Shown here: piece after piece, positions 40,572 through 48,920 of the stretch
Layout of the letters: each line of letters opens with the position of its first letter
How positions within the stretch are numbered: the first letter of the stretch is position 1
Source: Methylobacter sp.
GTDB taxonomy: Bacteria > Pseudomonadota > Gammaproteobacteria > Methylococcales > Methylomonadaceae
Length of the DNA stretch: 60,378 nt
Direction: 5' to 3'
Assembly: GCF_023227905.1 (NCBI RefSeq)
Contig: NZ_JALOCF010000022.1
Span: 1 to 60,378 of the forward strand
The notes under the pieces: generated by a model
Database searches by the model: none
Seen by the model: the letters and a program-made list of their open reading frames with translations, nothing else
Told to the model about the DNA's origin: nothing
Translations under genes and position numbers: made by a program

Positions 40572-41842
40572 CAGGGATTAAAAAGGCGCATCAAATCGTC
40601 GCCGCGGCGCACAGTCACCACCTGCGCGCCCAAGTCCAACAGGCCGGCAAACAACGCCGATTCAGTGAGCGTTGCCCCGCCGCCAGCGGCCAGGAAAGAT
40701 GGCCGTTCGAAGCAAACCGCCAACAAATGTGCACCGCGTGAACGCAGCAAGGCCAACGATTGCAGAGTGTCCACTGCGCGCTCCGACGGTTCGGCGAGAA
40801 AAACCACCACGGTTTCACCAATAAGACAATCGCCGGCTGCTTTATCCAGCATCACGCGATAAGGCGTATCGCCATCCGCGTCAACGACCGCCAGCCGCTC
40901 CAAAATTTCACCAAAGTGAGCTTCGCCCTGCCCTGCCTTTATATTGATAGCCTGCTTGCCTTGTCCGGCCAGCCGCACTGGCATGCTGTTATCGCATGCA
41001 AGTCGCGCCAATGATGCGGCGATTTTGACTGCGTATTCCAGCGTTGCATGTTTGCCCTGCCCGACATTGGCGTCAGCCGCCAAGTCCAAGACCAGATACA
41101 AACAGGGAGAGGCCAGAGGCTCATATTCTTTCACCATCAATTGGCTGAGGCGGGCGCTGGTGGGCCAGTGCACGTGACGTGGATTATCGCCACGACGATA
41201 ATCGCGCAAGCTCCGAAATTCGGCAGAACCCGCTCCGTTGGGCAGGAAATGCCCTCCTCTATGGATCAGGCTGGGCGATCCCTGCAAAGGCCATGCGGCA
41301 ATAGGGAAAATTTCGGGATAAACGATTAGAGTGCTCAAGCCTTCCCGCTTGCCGCGCCGGGCTTCAGAAAGCCCCAATGGAAAGCTGGTGGAAAGTCCCA
41401 CCGGCCCTAGCTGGTACAGTCCGCGTTTTTCGCAGATCAAATTCACTTGAAAGCCTCGTTGATCCAGGCTTGGAATGTATCCGATCAGGCCCAGCGACAC
41501 GTTTTCCGGCGCACGTCCCTTGCCCGCGCCGACAAAAGGCAAACGATCCACCACCTCTACCATAAAACGAGGCAGCCAGCCGCGGTTTTCCACCGTCACA
41601 TCCAGAGTGATAACCTTGCCCTCTGCCGCCTTGTCCGGACCGCTACGCCGCACCGTCAACCTGCTGACCAACCAATGGGGCCAAGCAAAGCCAATCACCA
41701 GACTGGCGGACAGAACGGCGGCAACGCCCCAAATCAGCGGCTGACTCCGGTTCAGCGCCGAACAGTAGACCACCAAAGTTAGGCCTGCCAGCACCAGCGG
41801 CATGGCGATACGCCGCCGTGGGACAACTATTGCGGTACTCAT
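40571..41842 (-). CDS. DUF58 domain protein
   Basis: A 423-residue protein with two N-terminal membrane helices (about 15-55) and a large DUF58 region. The family signature GAGSAEFRSLRDYRRGDNPRHVHWPTSARLSQLMVKEYE is visible in parts (about residues 205-243). A degenerate VWA-like domain follows. DUF58 proteins work beside MoxR ATPases, which probably remodel them. It overlaps the MoxR gene by 4 bases and the TgpA-like gene by one base. Confidence 0.88.
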   Translation of the reverse strand: MSTAIVVPRRRIAMPLVLAGLTLVVYCSALNRSQPLIWGVAAVLSASLVIGFAWPHWLVSRLTVRRSGPDKAAEGKVITLDVTVENRGWLPRFMVEVVDRLPFVGAGKGRAPENVSLGLIGYIPSLDQRGFQVNLICEKRGLYQLGPVGLSTSFPLGLSEARRGKREGLSTLIVYPEIFPIAAWPLQGSPSLIHRGGHFLPNGAGSAEFRSLRDYRRGDNPRHVHWPTSARLSQLMVKEYEPLASPCLYLVLDLAADANVGQGKHATLEYAVKIAASLARLACDNSMPVRLAGQGKQAINIKAGQGEAHFGEILERLAVVDADGDTPYRVMLDKAAGDCLIGETVVVFLAEPSERAVDTLQSLALLRSRGAHLLAVCFERPSFLAAGGGATLTESALFAGLLDLGAQVVTVRRGDDLMRLFNP

Positions 41843-42762
41843 ACCGGCGGCGGCACCTGATCCAGCACTTCGGCCAAGATTTCCCGCGCCGTCCGTCCCT
41901 GAGCAGCAGCCTGGGGCCGCAGGATCAGGCGGTGTTCCAATACCGGCCCGGCCATGGTCTTAATCGCGTCTGGCGTCACATACGGTTGTTTACGCAATAA
42001 AGCCAAGCCTTGGGCAGCGCGGATCAACGCCAAGGTGCCGCGCGGACTGGCGCCCAAACGCAACTGCGGATGCTGACGGGTGGCAGCGCTGATGCGAGCC
42101 ACGTACTGCCCCACCAGCGGTTCCATATGCACAGCTCGTACTGCCTCTCTTGCCGCCAAAAGATCGGCCTCGTCGACCACTGCTTGCAAATGCCCGATGG
42201 GATGGGAATCAGCTTGGGCGTAGATCATGCGCGTCTCCTCCTCTACCGAGGGGTAGCCCACACTCAGCCGCATGAAAAAGCGATCCAACTGGGCCTCGGG
42301 CAGCACATAAGTACCTGCCATCTCGATAGGATTTTGCGTCGCCAGCACCATGAACACTTTGGGCAAATCGTAAGTATGCACATCCACGCTGACGCGGAAT
42401 TCTTCCATACATTCCAGCAGGGCGGACTGGGCGCGAGGCGTAGCCCGATTAATCTCATCCACCAACAGGATATTGGTAAAAACCGGGCCGGGGCGAAACT
42501 CGAATTCAGAGCTTTTCTGGTTGAACACCGGCACACCGGTCACGTCTGAAGGCAGCAAATCCGGAGTGCATTGCAAGCGCTTGCAATCCATCGCCACGGA
42601 ACGGGCCAAAGCGCGAGCCAGCATGGTTTTACCCGTGCCGGGCACGTCTTCCAGCAGCACATGCCCCCGACACAGCAACGAAATCACCGCCAATTCGATC
42701 ACCGGCCGCTTGCCGATTATGACCTTTTCGATGTTTTCGATTAGATTCTGGATAGTATTCAT
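41839..42762 (-). CDS. MoxR family AAA+ ATPase
   Basis: A 307-residue ATPase started at ATG 42762, which has a ribosome site (TGGAAG). A TTG start 30 bases earlier is possible but less likely. Walker A is LLEDVPGTGKTMLARAL (about 34-50). Walker B is ILLVDEINRATPRAQSALLE, sensor 1 lies in VLATQNPIEMAGTYVLPEAQ, and the arginine finger region is LDRFFMRL. It is a chaperone-like ATPase that acts on the DUF58 and membrane partners encoded downstream in the same operon. Confidence 0.93.
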   Translation of the reverse strand: MNTIQNLIENIEKVIIGKRPVIELAVISLLCRGHVLLEDVPGTGKTMLARALARSVAMDCKRLQCTPDLLPSDVTGVPVFNQKSSEFEFRPGPVFTNILLVDEINRATPRAQSALLECMEEFRVSVDVHTYDLPKVFMVLATQNPIEMAGTYVLPEAQLDRFFMRLSVGYPSVEEETRMIYAQADSHPIGHLQAVVDEADLLAAREAVRAVHMEPLVGQYVARISAATRQHPQLRLGASPRGTLALIRAAQGLALLRKQPYVTPDAIKTMAGPVLEHRLILRPQAAAQGRTAREILAEVLDQVPPPV

Positions 42763-43241
42763 AAACTTCCACGTTATTAGAAAAAATTGCAAGCAACCTG
42801 ATGATTATAAGGTTAATGCTTTTTTAAAAACTGTTAACCACTTCCGCCGAGCCTGAATTTGACCATCTAATGCCATAACTTTAGACAACTCTTCCTGGCC
42901 GTAGGTATTTTATCGTGACTGCACTTTGCAATTATTTTTCAACGGCATTTACAGATAGAACCGCTCTCTTTTGTGTTCCGGTTACAGCCTCAATGACCTG
43001 CCGCTGGCAACAACCAAAAGTTCATGGATGACGCAAGATATAAACCTTGAATACCTACCAACGTTTTCAATCTGCGGCCATTATTCTTATGAGCCGGAAG
43101 TTTAATGGGCCGCCGATAAAATACGACTTTGTAGCAGTACGAGATTCATCCCTGCTAAATTGACTTTCGCAGCTCCTTTCGTAAGGCCATGAAAGTCAAG
43201 CCCATTTAATTGCACTTGTCCGGGCAGACGATAAAGCCGAT
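42763..43241. other. 479-base intergenic region
   Basis: No gene on either strand. TTGACTTTC (about 43159) and GAAAGTCAA (about 43190) form a short inverted repeat downstream of the tpx gene and may help end its transcript. The MoxR operon promoter should lie just after 42763. Confidence 0.35.
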
Positions 43242-43736
43242 TTACAATACCGCCAAGGCGCTTTCATAATCCGGTTCATTAACAAGCTCGCTGACCAATT
43301 GCGTATAAATCACTTTGTCATGCTCATCGATAATGACGACCGCTCTGGCCGTTAAACCGCGCAGGAAAGTATCGGCAATAGTCACGCCGTAGTCATCGGA
43401 AAAGCTGGAGCGAAAGGTTGATAAAGGAATGACGTCTTTTAAGCCCTCTGTTTCGCAAAAACGGCTTTGCGCAAAAGGCAAGTCGGCGGAAATGGCTAAC
43501 ACGACGGTATTGTCCAGATGCGCGGCTTTTTGGTTGAATTTGCGTGTTGACGCAGCACAGGTTGGTGTATCGAGGCTGGGGACGATATTCAGGACTTTTC
43601 TTTTTCCAGCGTAAGTCGCCAGCGTGACATCCACTAACTCGCGGCTGGTCAGGGAAAATGCCGGCGCATCGCTGCCTATTGCGGGCAATTCGCCGGATGT
43701 GTTTAGAGGTTTGCCTTGGAATGTGATGGTCGCCAT
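43242..43736 (-). CDS. tpx: Thiol peroxidase
   Basis: A 164-residue atypical 2-Cys peroxiredoxin that reduces hydroperoxides using thioredoxin. ATG 43736 is chosen because it has a good ribosome site (AGGAAA) and matches the family start ATITFQGKPLNTSGELP. The peroxidatic Cys is in PSLDTPTCAASTRKF. The resolving Cys is in AQSRFCETEGL. The C terminus ends normally (VSELVNEPDYESALAVL). Monocistronic, cytosolic or periplasmic not decided by sequence; no signal peptide seen. Confidence 0.95.
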   Translation of the reverse strand: MATITFQGKPLNTSGELPAIGSDAPAFSLTSRELVDVTLATYAGKRKVLNIVPSLDTPTCAASTRKFNQKAAHLDNTVVLAISADLPFAQSRFCETEGLKDVIPLSTFRSSFSDDYGVTIADTFLRGLTARAVVIIDEHDKVIYTQLVSELVNEPDYESALAVL

Positions 43737-43834
43737 GATTGTTTCCTGTAGTGTTAATTTAATGACAAACGGTTGCCTTGCAGAGGCGAGTCGCAGGCCG
43801 GAATACCCATAGGGCACAAGTAATCAGCCGGAAA

Positions 43835-43919
43835 AGCTTCCGCTCCTCGGTAACTGCTCCCTGCGTTGCCTACAGGGATGTAGGTACTTAGCGTGAGCAG
43901 TTACCGAGGAGCGGAAGCT
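43835..43919. repeat. 85-bp element with 25-bp perfect inverted repeats
   Basis: The arms 43835-43859 and 43895-43919 are exact reverse complements over 25 bases (beginning AGCTTCCGCTCCTCGG). The loop contains its own 6-bp hairpin, CCTACA-GGGA-TGTAGG. It lies upstream of tpx in a 456-base gap. A related small hairpin follows at 43989-44004. Confidence 0.75.
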
Positions 43920-43988
43920 GCGCCTAAAGTGCCTACTGTTGGTGCTCTCGATTGCTGTTCCCGACGCAATTCTACCTCCTGCATAACC

Positions 43989-44004
43989 CACAGGGATGTG
44001 GGGA
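43989..44004. repeat. Short CCCACA-GGGA-TGTGGG hairpin
   Basis: A perfect 6-bp stem with a GGGA loop, the same design as the CCTACA-GGGA-TGTAGG loop hairpin inside the 43835-43919 element. The two probably belong to one dispersed family. Confidence 0.4.
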
Positions 44005-44119
44005 ATGCAGAGAAATGACAGGATCATTTCCTGTCTTTGCAGTCGTTCGCGCCTTTGTGGTGATTAATGCTTTCACAGTCTCTGGAGCTTGGGAACCAGA
44101 GAGCGGTTTAAGTTGACAC

Positions 44120-44190
44120 CTTTGCCCTTCGCCCTTCGCCCTTCGCCCTTCGCCCTTCGCCCTTCGCCCTTCGCCTTGCGCCTTGCGCCT
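44120..44190. repeat. Tandem 7-bp repeat after der
   Basis: About ten head-to-tail units of CCCTTCG (7 bp; CGAAGGG on the der strand), becoming CCTTGCG near the der end, run up to three bases before the der stop codon (44193-44195). The same kind of 7-mer array, with different bases, occurs at 46751-46816, 48863-48910 and 60261-60378. Confidence 0.85.
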
Positions 44191-44192
44191 TA

Positions 44193-45590
44193 CTAATCTC
44201 TTTTCTTGCTCTTCACCCGCTTCATCAAGCGCTCTTTCTTTTTCACTTGCCACTCGTTCAGCTTGTTCTTTTTCCCGTGGAATGGATTGGCCGGCGACTT
44301 GAACACCAAGCGTATCGGCGTTCCGACCAAGTCCATTTTATCGCGGTAGTAGTTCATTAAATAGCGTTTGTAAGACTCCGGCAATACGTCGGTTTGCACG
44401 CCGTGAATCACTACGATTGGCGGGTTTCTGCCGCCCTGATGCGCATATTTCAGCTTAATGCGGCGGCCATTCACTATCGGAGGCTGATGCGCGGTGGTAG
44501 CTTCTTTCAGGATACGGGTCAGCACCGGCGTGGACATGTCGAGCATTGCCGCTGCGTACAATTGCTGCACGACATCAAACATTTTACCGACGCCACTGCC
44601 GTGCAAGGCGGAAATCGGATGCTTTTCGGCAAACTCAAGAAAGGACAGTTTGACGTCGAGTTGCCGGTATATGGTTGCCTTTTGGTCGGCGCTGATGCCG
44701 TCCCATTTGTTCAAGCCGATAATCAGGGCTCTCCCCGCTTCCAGTACCAAGCCTAACAAATGCGCGTCCTGGTCGGTGATGCCTTCCCGTGCATCGATCA
44801 AGTAAATGACAACATTGGCTTTTTCAATCGCTTGCAATGATTTAATGACGCTGAATTTTTCAATGGTTTCGGCTATTTTGGACCGCCTGCGCATCCCGGC
44901 AGTATCGATCAGGGTGAATTTCTTGCCGTTGCGTTCAAAAGGAATATAGATACTGTCGCGTGTGGTGCCCGGCTCATCAAACACGATGACCCGCTCTTCA
45001 CCCAGCAGGCGGTTGACCAGCGTCGATTTGCCGACATTAGGCCTTCCGACCACTGCAATACCGATGCCGCTGTGTTCTTCTTCGACTTCGCCCTTGCCAG
45101 GCGGCAATAGTTGGTTAACTTTTTCCAATAATTCGGGTATGCCCCTGCCATGGGAAGCGGCGATCTGCACCGGCTCGCCCAATGCCAGCGAATAGAAATC
45201 CGATGAGGCAACACTGGCGTCAATACCGTCGGTCTTGTTGGTGACCAATATGACCGGCTTATCCAGCTTTCTCAGGGTATCGGCGATAACCTTGTCGGAA
45301 GCGCTCAGGCCTTCACGCGCGTCCACCATGAAGAACACGACATCCGCCTCTTCCAGTGCGACCTGCACCTGTTTTCTGGCAAAGCTCTCTATGCCTTCCG
45401 CATCATCGGCTATGCCGCCGGTATCGACGACCAGACAAGGGCGGTCGCCCAGTTTTACCCTGCCGTATTGCCGGTCGCGGGTTAATCCTGAAAAATCCGC
45501 AACCAAAGCATCGCGGCTGCGCGTTAAATAATTGAATAATGTGGATTTTCCAACATTAGGTCGCCCTACTAAGGCTATTACAGGTAACAT
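44193..45590 (-). CDS. der: Ribosome assembly GTPase Der (EngA)
   Basis: A 465-residue double GTPase required for 50S ribosomal subunit assembly. Two G domains each show the P-loop GRPNVGKSTL (residues 8-17 and about 185-194), G3 (DTGGIAD and DTAGMRRR), and G4 (TNKTDG and LNKWDG). A C-terminal KH-like domain (HQPPIVNGRRIKLKYAHQGG, GTPIRLVFKSPANPF) and a basic tail KKERLMKRVKSKKRD follow. It ends directly before a 7-bp repeat array. It follows bamB by four bases in the conserved hisS-yfgM-bamB-der cluster. Confidence 0.96.
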   Translation of the reverse strand: MLPVIALVGRPNVGKSTLFNYLTRSRDALVADFSGLTRDRQYGRVKLGDRPCLVVDTGGIADDAEGIESFARKQVQVALEEADVVFFMVDAREGLSASDKVIADTLRKLDKPVILVTNKTDGIDASVASSDFYSLALGEPVQIAASHGRGIPELLEKVNQLLPPGKGEVEEEHSGIGIAVVGRPNVGKSTLVNRLLGEERVIVFDEPGTTRDSIYIPFERNGKKFTLIDTAGMRRRSKIAETIEKFSVIKSLQAIEKANVVIYLIDAREGITDQDAHLLGLVLEAGRALIIGLNKWDGISADQKATIYRQLDVKLSFLEFAEKHPISALHGSGVGKMFDVVQQLYAAAMLDMSTPVLTRILKEATTAHQPPIVNGRRIKLKYAHQGGRNPPIVVIHGVQTDVLPESYKRYLMNYYRDKMDLVGTPIRLVFKSPANPFHGKKNKLNEWQVKKKERLMKRVKSKKRD

Positions 45591-45594
45591 ATTT

Positions 45595-46845
45595 TTATCG
45601 GACTTTTAAAGCGGCAAGCGTGCCGTCTTTTGCGTAAACATAAACGGTATTATCTACCACGATAGGCTTGGCATCGATTGCGCCATCAGTCACTTGTTCG
45701 CGACCCAGTTGTCTGCCATCGGTCGTCGACAACCAATGCACGTAGCCTTCTAAATCCCCTACCACGACATAATTTTCATAGGCGGCGGGGGCTGTTAATC
45801 TTCTTTGATGCAAATCCTTTTGCTTCCACAAGCCTGCACCGCTGTTCTGGTCCAGCTGCATAACGTGGCTTTGCGAGTCTGTCAGGTATAAATACCGGGA
45901 GTCGTTGCTCAAGCCTGAATGCGACGAAATAGCTTCATTGCGCCACAATATATCGCCGTTCGATTCCGAAATAGCGGCTATTCCACCCTGATAACTGGCA
46001 ATGTAAATGACACCGTTAATCACGATAGGATCGACATCCAAATCAACCAGCCGTTCAATTTCAGAGCGTCCTTTTGGAATGGCGATAGTGGTTTCCCATA
46101 CATATTTGCCGTCAGCCAAACGCAAAGCCATCAGTTTGCCGTTATCATAACCGCCGATGACGTTATCCCCGGCAATCAAAGGCGACCCGGTTCCGCGCAG
46201 ACTCAGTGCAGGTACGTTGCGCTCGTAACTCCAACGCTTGCCGCCGGTCTTTTCATCAAGAGCGATCACGGATCCATCCGTGGTGCGAACCACGACGATA
46301 TTATCGGCGACAACAGGTACCGAAAGCACTTCACTGGATACTGAGGTTTTCCACAATACCTCGCCGGTTTCAATATTCAGGGCAACGACATCGGCATCGC
46401 TGGATCCCAGAATCACGGTATCGGCGCCAAGCCCCGGTCCGCCGGAAAAATGAACATCTGTTTCAGTCTCCCAAATTAAGTTTCCGGTAGTCAGGCTTCG
46501 AGCCTGCACCACACCCTCTCGATCCGCCGCCAGTATTTTTCCGCTGCCGATGACCGGAATCAGTTTTAAGGATTTCTCGTCAGCCCCTACACCTACCGAT
46601 TCCTTCCAGATGACTTCCAGCTTGATCTCAGGAGCATACTCAACCAGGGCGTTTGGGGGATCGGCATTATCTTCGCCGCCGCTAAAATAATCTTTAATGC
46701 CGGAAATAGATTCACCCACCGTATCAACAGCAGCACAGCCTGTTAACAAGGTAAAGGCAAAGGGCAAAAGGCAAAAGGCAAAGGACTTTTTCGCCTTTCG
46801 CCTTTCGCCTTTCGCCTGGCTCATATCGGTTGAATAGTTACTCAT
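45595..46845 (-). CDS. bamB: Outer-membrane protein assembly factor BamB, with repeat-derived signal peptide
   Basis: A 416-residue beta-propeller lipoprotein of the BAM complex, which folds outer-membrane proteins. Repeated PQQ-like blades are visible (GNLIWETETDVHFSGGPG, GEVLWKTSVSSE, GGKRWSYERNVPAL, GDILWRNEAISSHSG). The lipobox LLTGC puts the lipidated Cys at residue 37. Residues about 10-32 (QAKGERRKAKK then FAFCLLPFAF) are encoded by a 7-bp tandem repeat in inverted halves. The positively charged n-region and the hydrophobic h-region both come from the repeat. The start ATG overlaps the yfgM stop (TAATG). Length is normal otherwise. Confidence 0.93.
   Translation of the reverse strand: MSNYSTDMSQAKGERRKAKKSFAFCLLPFAFTLLTGCAAVDTVGESISGIKDYFSGGEDNADPPNALVEYAPEIKLEVIWKESVGVGADEKSLKLIPVIGSGKILAADREGVVQARSLTTGNLIWETETDVHFSGGPGLGADTVILGSSDADVVALNIETGEVLWKTSVSSEVLSVPVVADNIVVVRTTDGSVIALDEKTGGKRWSYERNVPALSLRGTGSPLIAGDNVIGGYDNGKLMALRLADGKYVWETTIAIPKGRSEIERLVDLDVDPIVINGVIYIASYQGGIAAISESNGDILWRNEAISSHSGLSNDSRYLYLTDSQSHVMQLDQNSGAGLWKQKDLHQRRLTAPAAYENYVVVGDLEGYVHWLSTTDGRQLGREQVTDGAIDAKPIVVDNTVYVYAKDGTLAALKVR
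46751..46816. repeat. 7-bp tandem repeat in inverted halves inside the bamB signal-peptide region
   Basis: On the plus strand one half is a run of GGCAAAA-type units (46751-46785) and the other a run of CGCCTTT units (46791-46816). They form an imperfect palindrome. Units of 7 bases are not a multiple of 3, so a gain or loss of one unit would shift the bamB frame. All of it lies inside codons about 10-32 of bamB. Confidence 0.85.
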
Positions 46846-47492
46846 TATTTTTGAGTTTCTAGTTTTTCTTGAGCGGTCAGGTCATCAATCTTGAACTGCA
46901 ACAACGGTGACGGCTGTCCATTTCTCATCGCATTTTGATAAGACGTACGCGCCTCATCCAATCGATCCAGGGCCACATACAAATCGCCGACCAATTCATC
47001 GTAATTGGCTGAATAGCTGGCCGCTGCTTTCGCATCGACATCGTTGATGACCTGCAAGCCCTGCTCATATTCGCCGGTAGCCAGCATTAAGCGCACCAAT
47101 CTTATCTTGGCGATATTGCTCAGCGGTTTATTTGATTCTGCCGCAAGCGTCTTCAAAATCTGCTTGGCCGCTGCCAAATCGCCTTGCTGAGTTTTTAACT
47201 TGGCTTCGAACAAGCCGCTGAAAGCCGCATATTCTGTACCTTTAAACTGTTCTTTCATGCGCTCGGCCAGCTTATCCGCAGACTCTTTTTTGCCTTCGTC
47301 CAGCGCTTTCAGTAACTGATCATAAGTTGCAGAAGCCTGCGCTGCCTGCGCTTTCTTATGGTCTTGCCAGTAATTCCAACCCAGAATGATGACGAGTCCC
47401 ATGACCAAACCTACGATGGTAGCGGTTGAGTTTTCTTTCCACCATCTTTTTAAAGCTTCAACCTGTTCTTCTTCTGTATCGTAAATTTCCAC
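46845..47492 (-). CDS. yfgM: YfgM-like tetratricopeptide membrane protein
   Basis: A 215-residue protein with one N-terminal membrane helix (about 21-41, TIVGLVMGLVIILGWNYW) and a periplasmic TPR-like domain. The family opening EEEQVEALKRWWKEN is present. YfgM is an ancillary partner of PpiD at the Sec translocon. It lies in the conserved order hisS-yfgM-bamB-der, and its stop overlaps the bamB start by one base. Confidence 0.92.
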   Translation of the reverse strand: MEIYDTEEEQVEALKRWWKENSTATIVGLVMGLVIILGWNYWQDHKKAQAAQASATYDQLLKALDEGKKESADKLAERMKEQFKGTEYAAFSGLFEAKLKTQQGDLAAAKQILKTLAAESNKPLSNIAKIRLVRLMLATGEYEQGLQVINDVDAKAAASYSANYDELVGDLYVALDRLDEARTSYQNAMRNGQPSPLLQFKIDDLTAQEKLETQK

Positions 47493-47521
47493 GTGCTTTT
47501 CTCTTGTTAGTGTTTAAAAGA

Positions 47522-48796
47522 TTACAACTGCATTTGTAAAAACTTAATCGCCTGCGGTTGAGGCATGTTCTGTTGCTCTTGCTCATTATTGCGTAGCGGC
47601 TTGATGCTGACTTCGCCGCGATCAACTTCATCGTCCCCCAGAATGATCGCAAATTCGGCGCCGCTTTTATCGGCCTTTTTAAACTGGCTTTTAAAACTGC
47701 CGCCGCCGCAATTCACCTGCAATTTCAAGCAGGGAATTTCATTCCTGATGGTTTCGGCAAAGCGCATGCCCGCTTGCTCCGCTTTCTCGCCGACCCTAAT
47801 CATGTAGACATCGACCGGACTTGCAAGCTGCACGTTATCCACAGTTTCCATCAGCGCCAACAAGCGCTCCATGCCCATCGCGAAACCGACCGCATGATTG
47901 GGTTTTCCGCCCAGCTGCTCTATCAGTCCGTCATAACGTCCGCCCGCGCATACCGTGCCTTGCGAACCCAGTTCATCGGTCACCCATTCAAAAACGGTCT
48001 TGCTGTAATAATCCAGGCCGCGTACCAACCGGGAATTGAGCTCGTAGCCGATGCCCAGATCGTCCAGAATAGTAGTTATCGCGCTAAAATGCTGGCGGCT
48101 CTCATCGCCGAGATAGTCCATCAACTCCGGCGCATTGGCGACAACCTCTCGCATGGCCGGATTTTTGGTATCCAGGATTCGTAGCGGATTGGTCTCCAGC
48201 CGGCGCAAGCTGTCCTCATCCAATTGCTCCAGATGACCTTTAAAATAGCTGACCAGACTTTCCCGATACACCATACGCTCGGCAATGGTGCCTAATGAAT
48301 TCAGCTGTAGCCGAACCTTATCGCGGATACCCAATCTTTTCCACAGCCGATCCATAATCAGGATCAATTCTGCATCGATATCGGGGCCGGCCATGCCGTA
48401 GGTTTCGACACCCAGCTGAAAAAACTGGCGATATCGGCCTTTTTGCGGGCGTTCATGCCTGTACATCGGTCCGTAATACCATAACCGGTGCACCTGATTG
48501 TGCAATAAACCATGCTCCAGACAGGCTCTGAGACAGCCGGCCGTGCCTTCCGGGCGCAAGGTTAAAGAATCACCGTTCCGGTCGTCAAACGTATACATTT
48601 CTTTTTCGACGATATCGGTCACTTCGCCGATAGAGCGCTTGAACAGTTCGGTTTTTTCGACGATCGGCAACCGGATTTCACTGTAACCATATGCACCGAG
48701 TACGTCTCTGATATGTTGTTCCGCATACTGCCAAAGCGGGGTCTGCTCAGGGAGCACATCGTGCATCCCGCGAATTGCTTGAATATTATTTGCCAT
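47522..48796 (-). CDS. hisS: Histidyl-tRNA synthetase
   Basis: A 424-residue class II aminoacyl-tRNA synthetase that charges tRNA-His. Motif 1 lies in RLPIVEKTELFKRSIGE. LTLRPEGTAG is the family motif near residue 80, and motif 2 follows in MYRHERPQKGRYRQF. GLDYYSKTVFEW is the histidine-A box and AVGFAMGMERLL motif 3. A C-terminal anticodon-binding domain follows (VDVYMIRVGEKAEQAG). Normal length. In most gammaproteobacteria ispG and rodZ would precede it; here pilF is the upstream neighbour. Confidence 0.97.
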   Translation of the reverse strand: MANNIQAIRGMHDVLPEQTPLWQYAEQHIRDVLGAYGYSEIRLPIVEKTELFKRSIGEVTDIVEKEMYTFDDRNGDSLTLRPEGTAGCLRACLEHGLLHNQVHRLWYYGPMYRHERPQKGRYRQFFQLGVETYGMAGPDIDAELILIMDRLWKRLGIRDKVRLQLNSLGTIAERMVYRESLVSYFKGHLEQLDEDSLRRLETNPLRILDTKNPAMREVVANAPELMDYLGDESRQHFSAITTILDDLGIGYELNSRLVRGLDYYSKTVFEWVTDELGSQGTVCAGGRYDGLIEQLGGKPNHAVGFAMGMERLLALMETVDNVQLASPVDVYMIRVGEKAEQAGMRFAETIRNEIPCLKLQVNCGGGSFKSQFKKADKSGAEFAIILGDDEVDRGEVSIKPLRNNEQEQQNMPQPQAIKFLQMQL

Positions 48797-48862
48797 ATTT
48801 AAATAGAGTTGATGCCACGGATTTAATTAATCCTCTCATTAATAACAGGTAAATCTACAAAA

Positions 48863-48910
48863 AAAGACGAAAGGCAAAAGCTGTTTTTTTGCCCTTCGCC
48901 TTTCGTCTTT
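48863..48910 (-). terminator. Terminator-like hairpin built from 7-bp repeat sequence, after pilF
   Basis: AAAGACGAAAGGC (48863-48875) is the exact reverse complement of GCCTTTCGTCTTT (48898-48910). Read on the minus strand, the stem is followed by a run of T, as in a Rho-independent terminator for pilF, whose stop is at 48921. Its sequence is of the same GGCAAAA/CGCCTTT type as the repeat arrays at 46751-46816 and 44120-44190. Confidence 0.6.
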
Positions 48911-48920
48911 TGCCTTTTAA

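Noticed and set aside
44120..44190. CRISPR array
   Set aside because: The unit is 7 bases with no spacers. The same applies to 46751-46816 and 60261-60378.
43972..44253. 93-codon minus-strand frame through the der-end repeat
   Set aside because: Its translation is the repeat itself (KGEGRRAKGEGRR) and it overlaps der in another frame.
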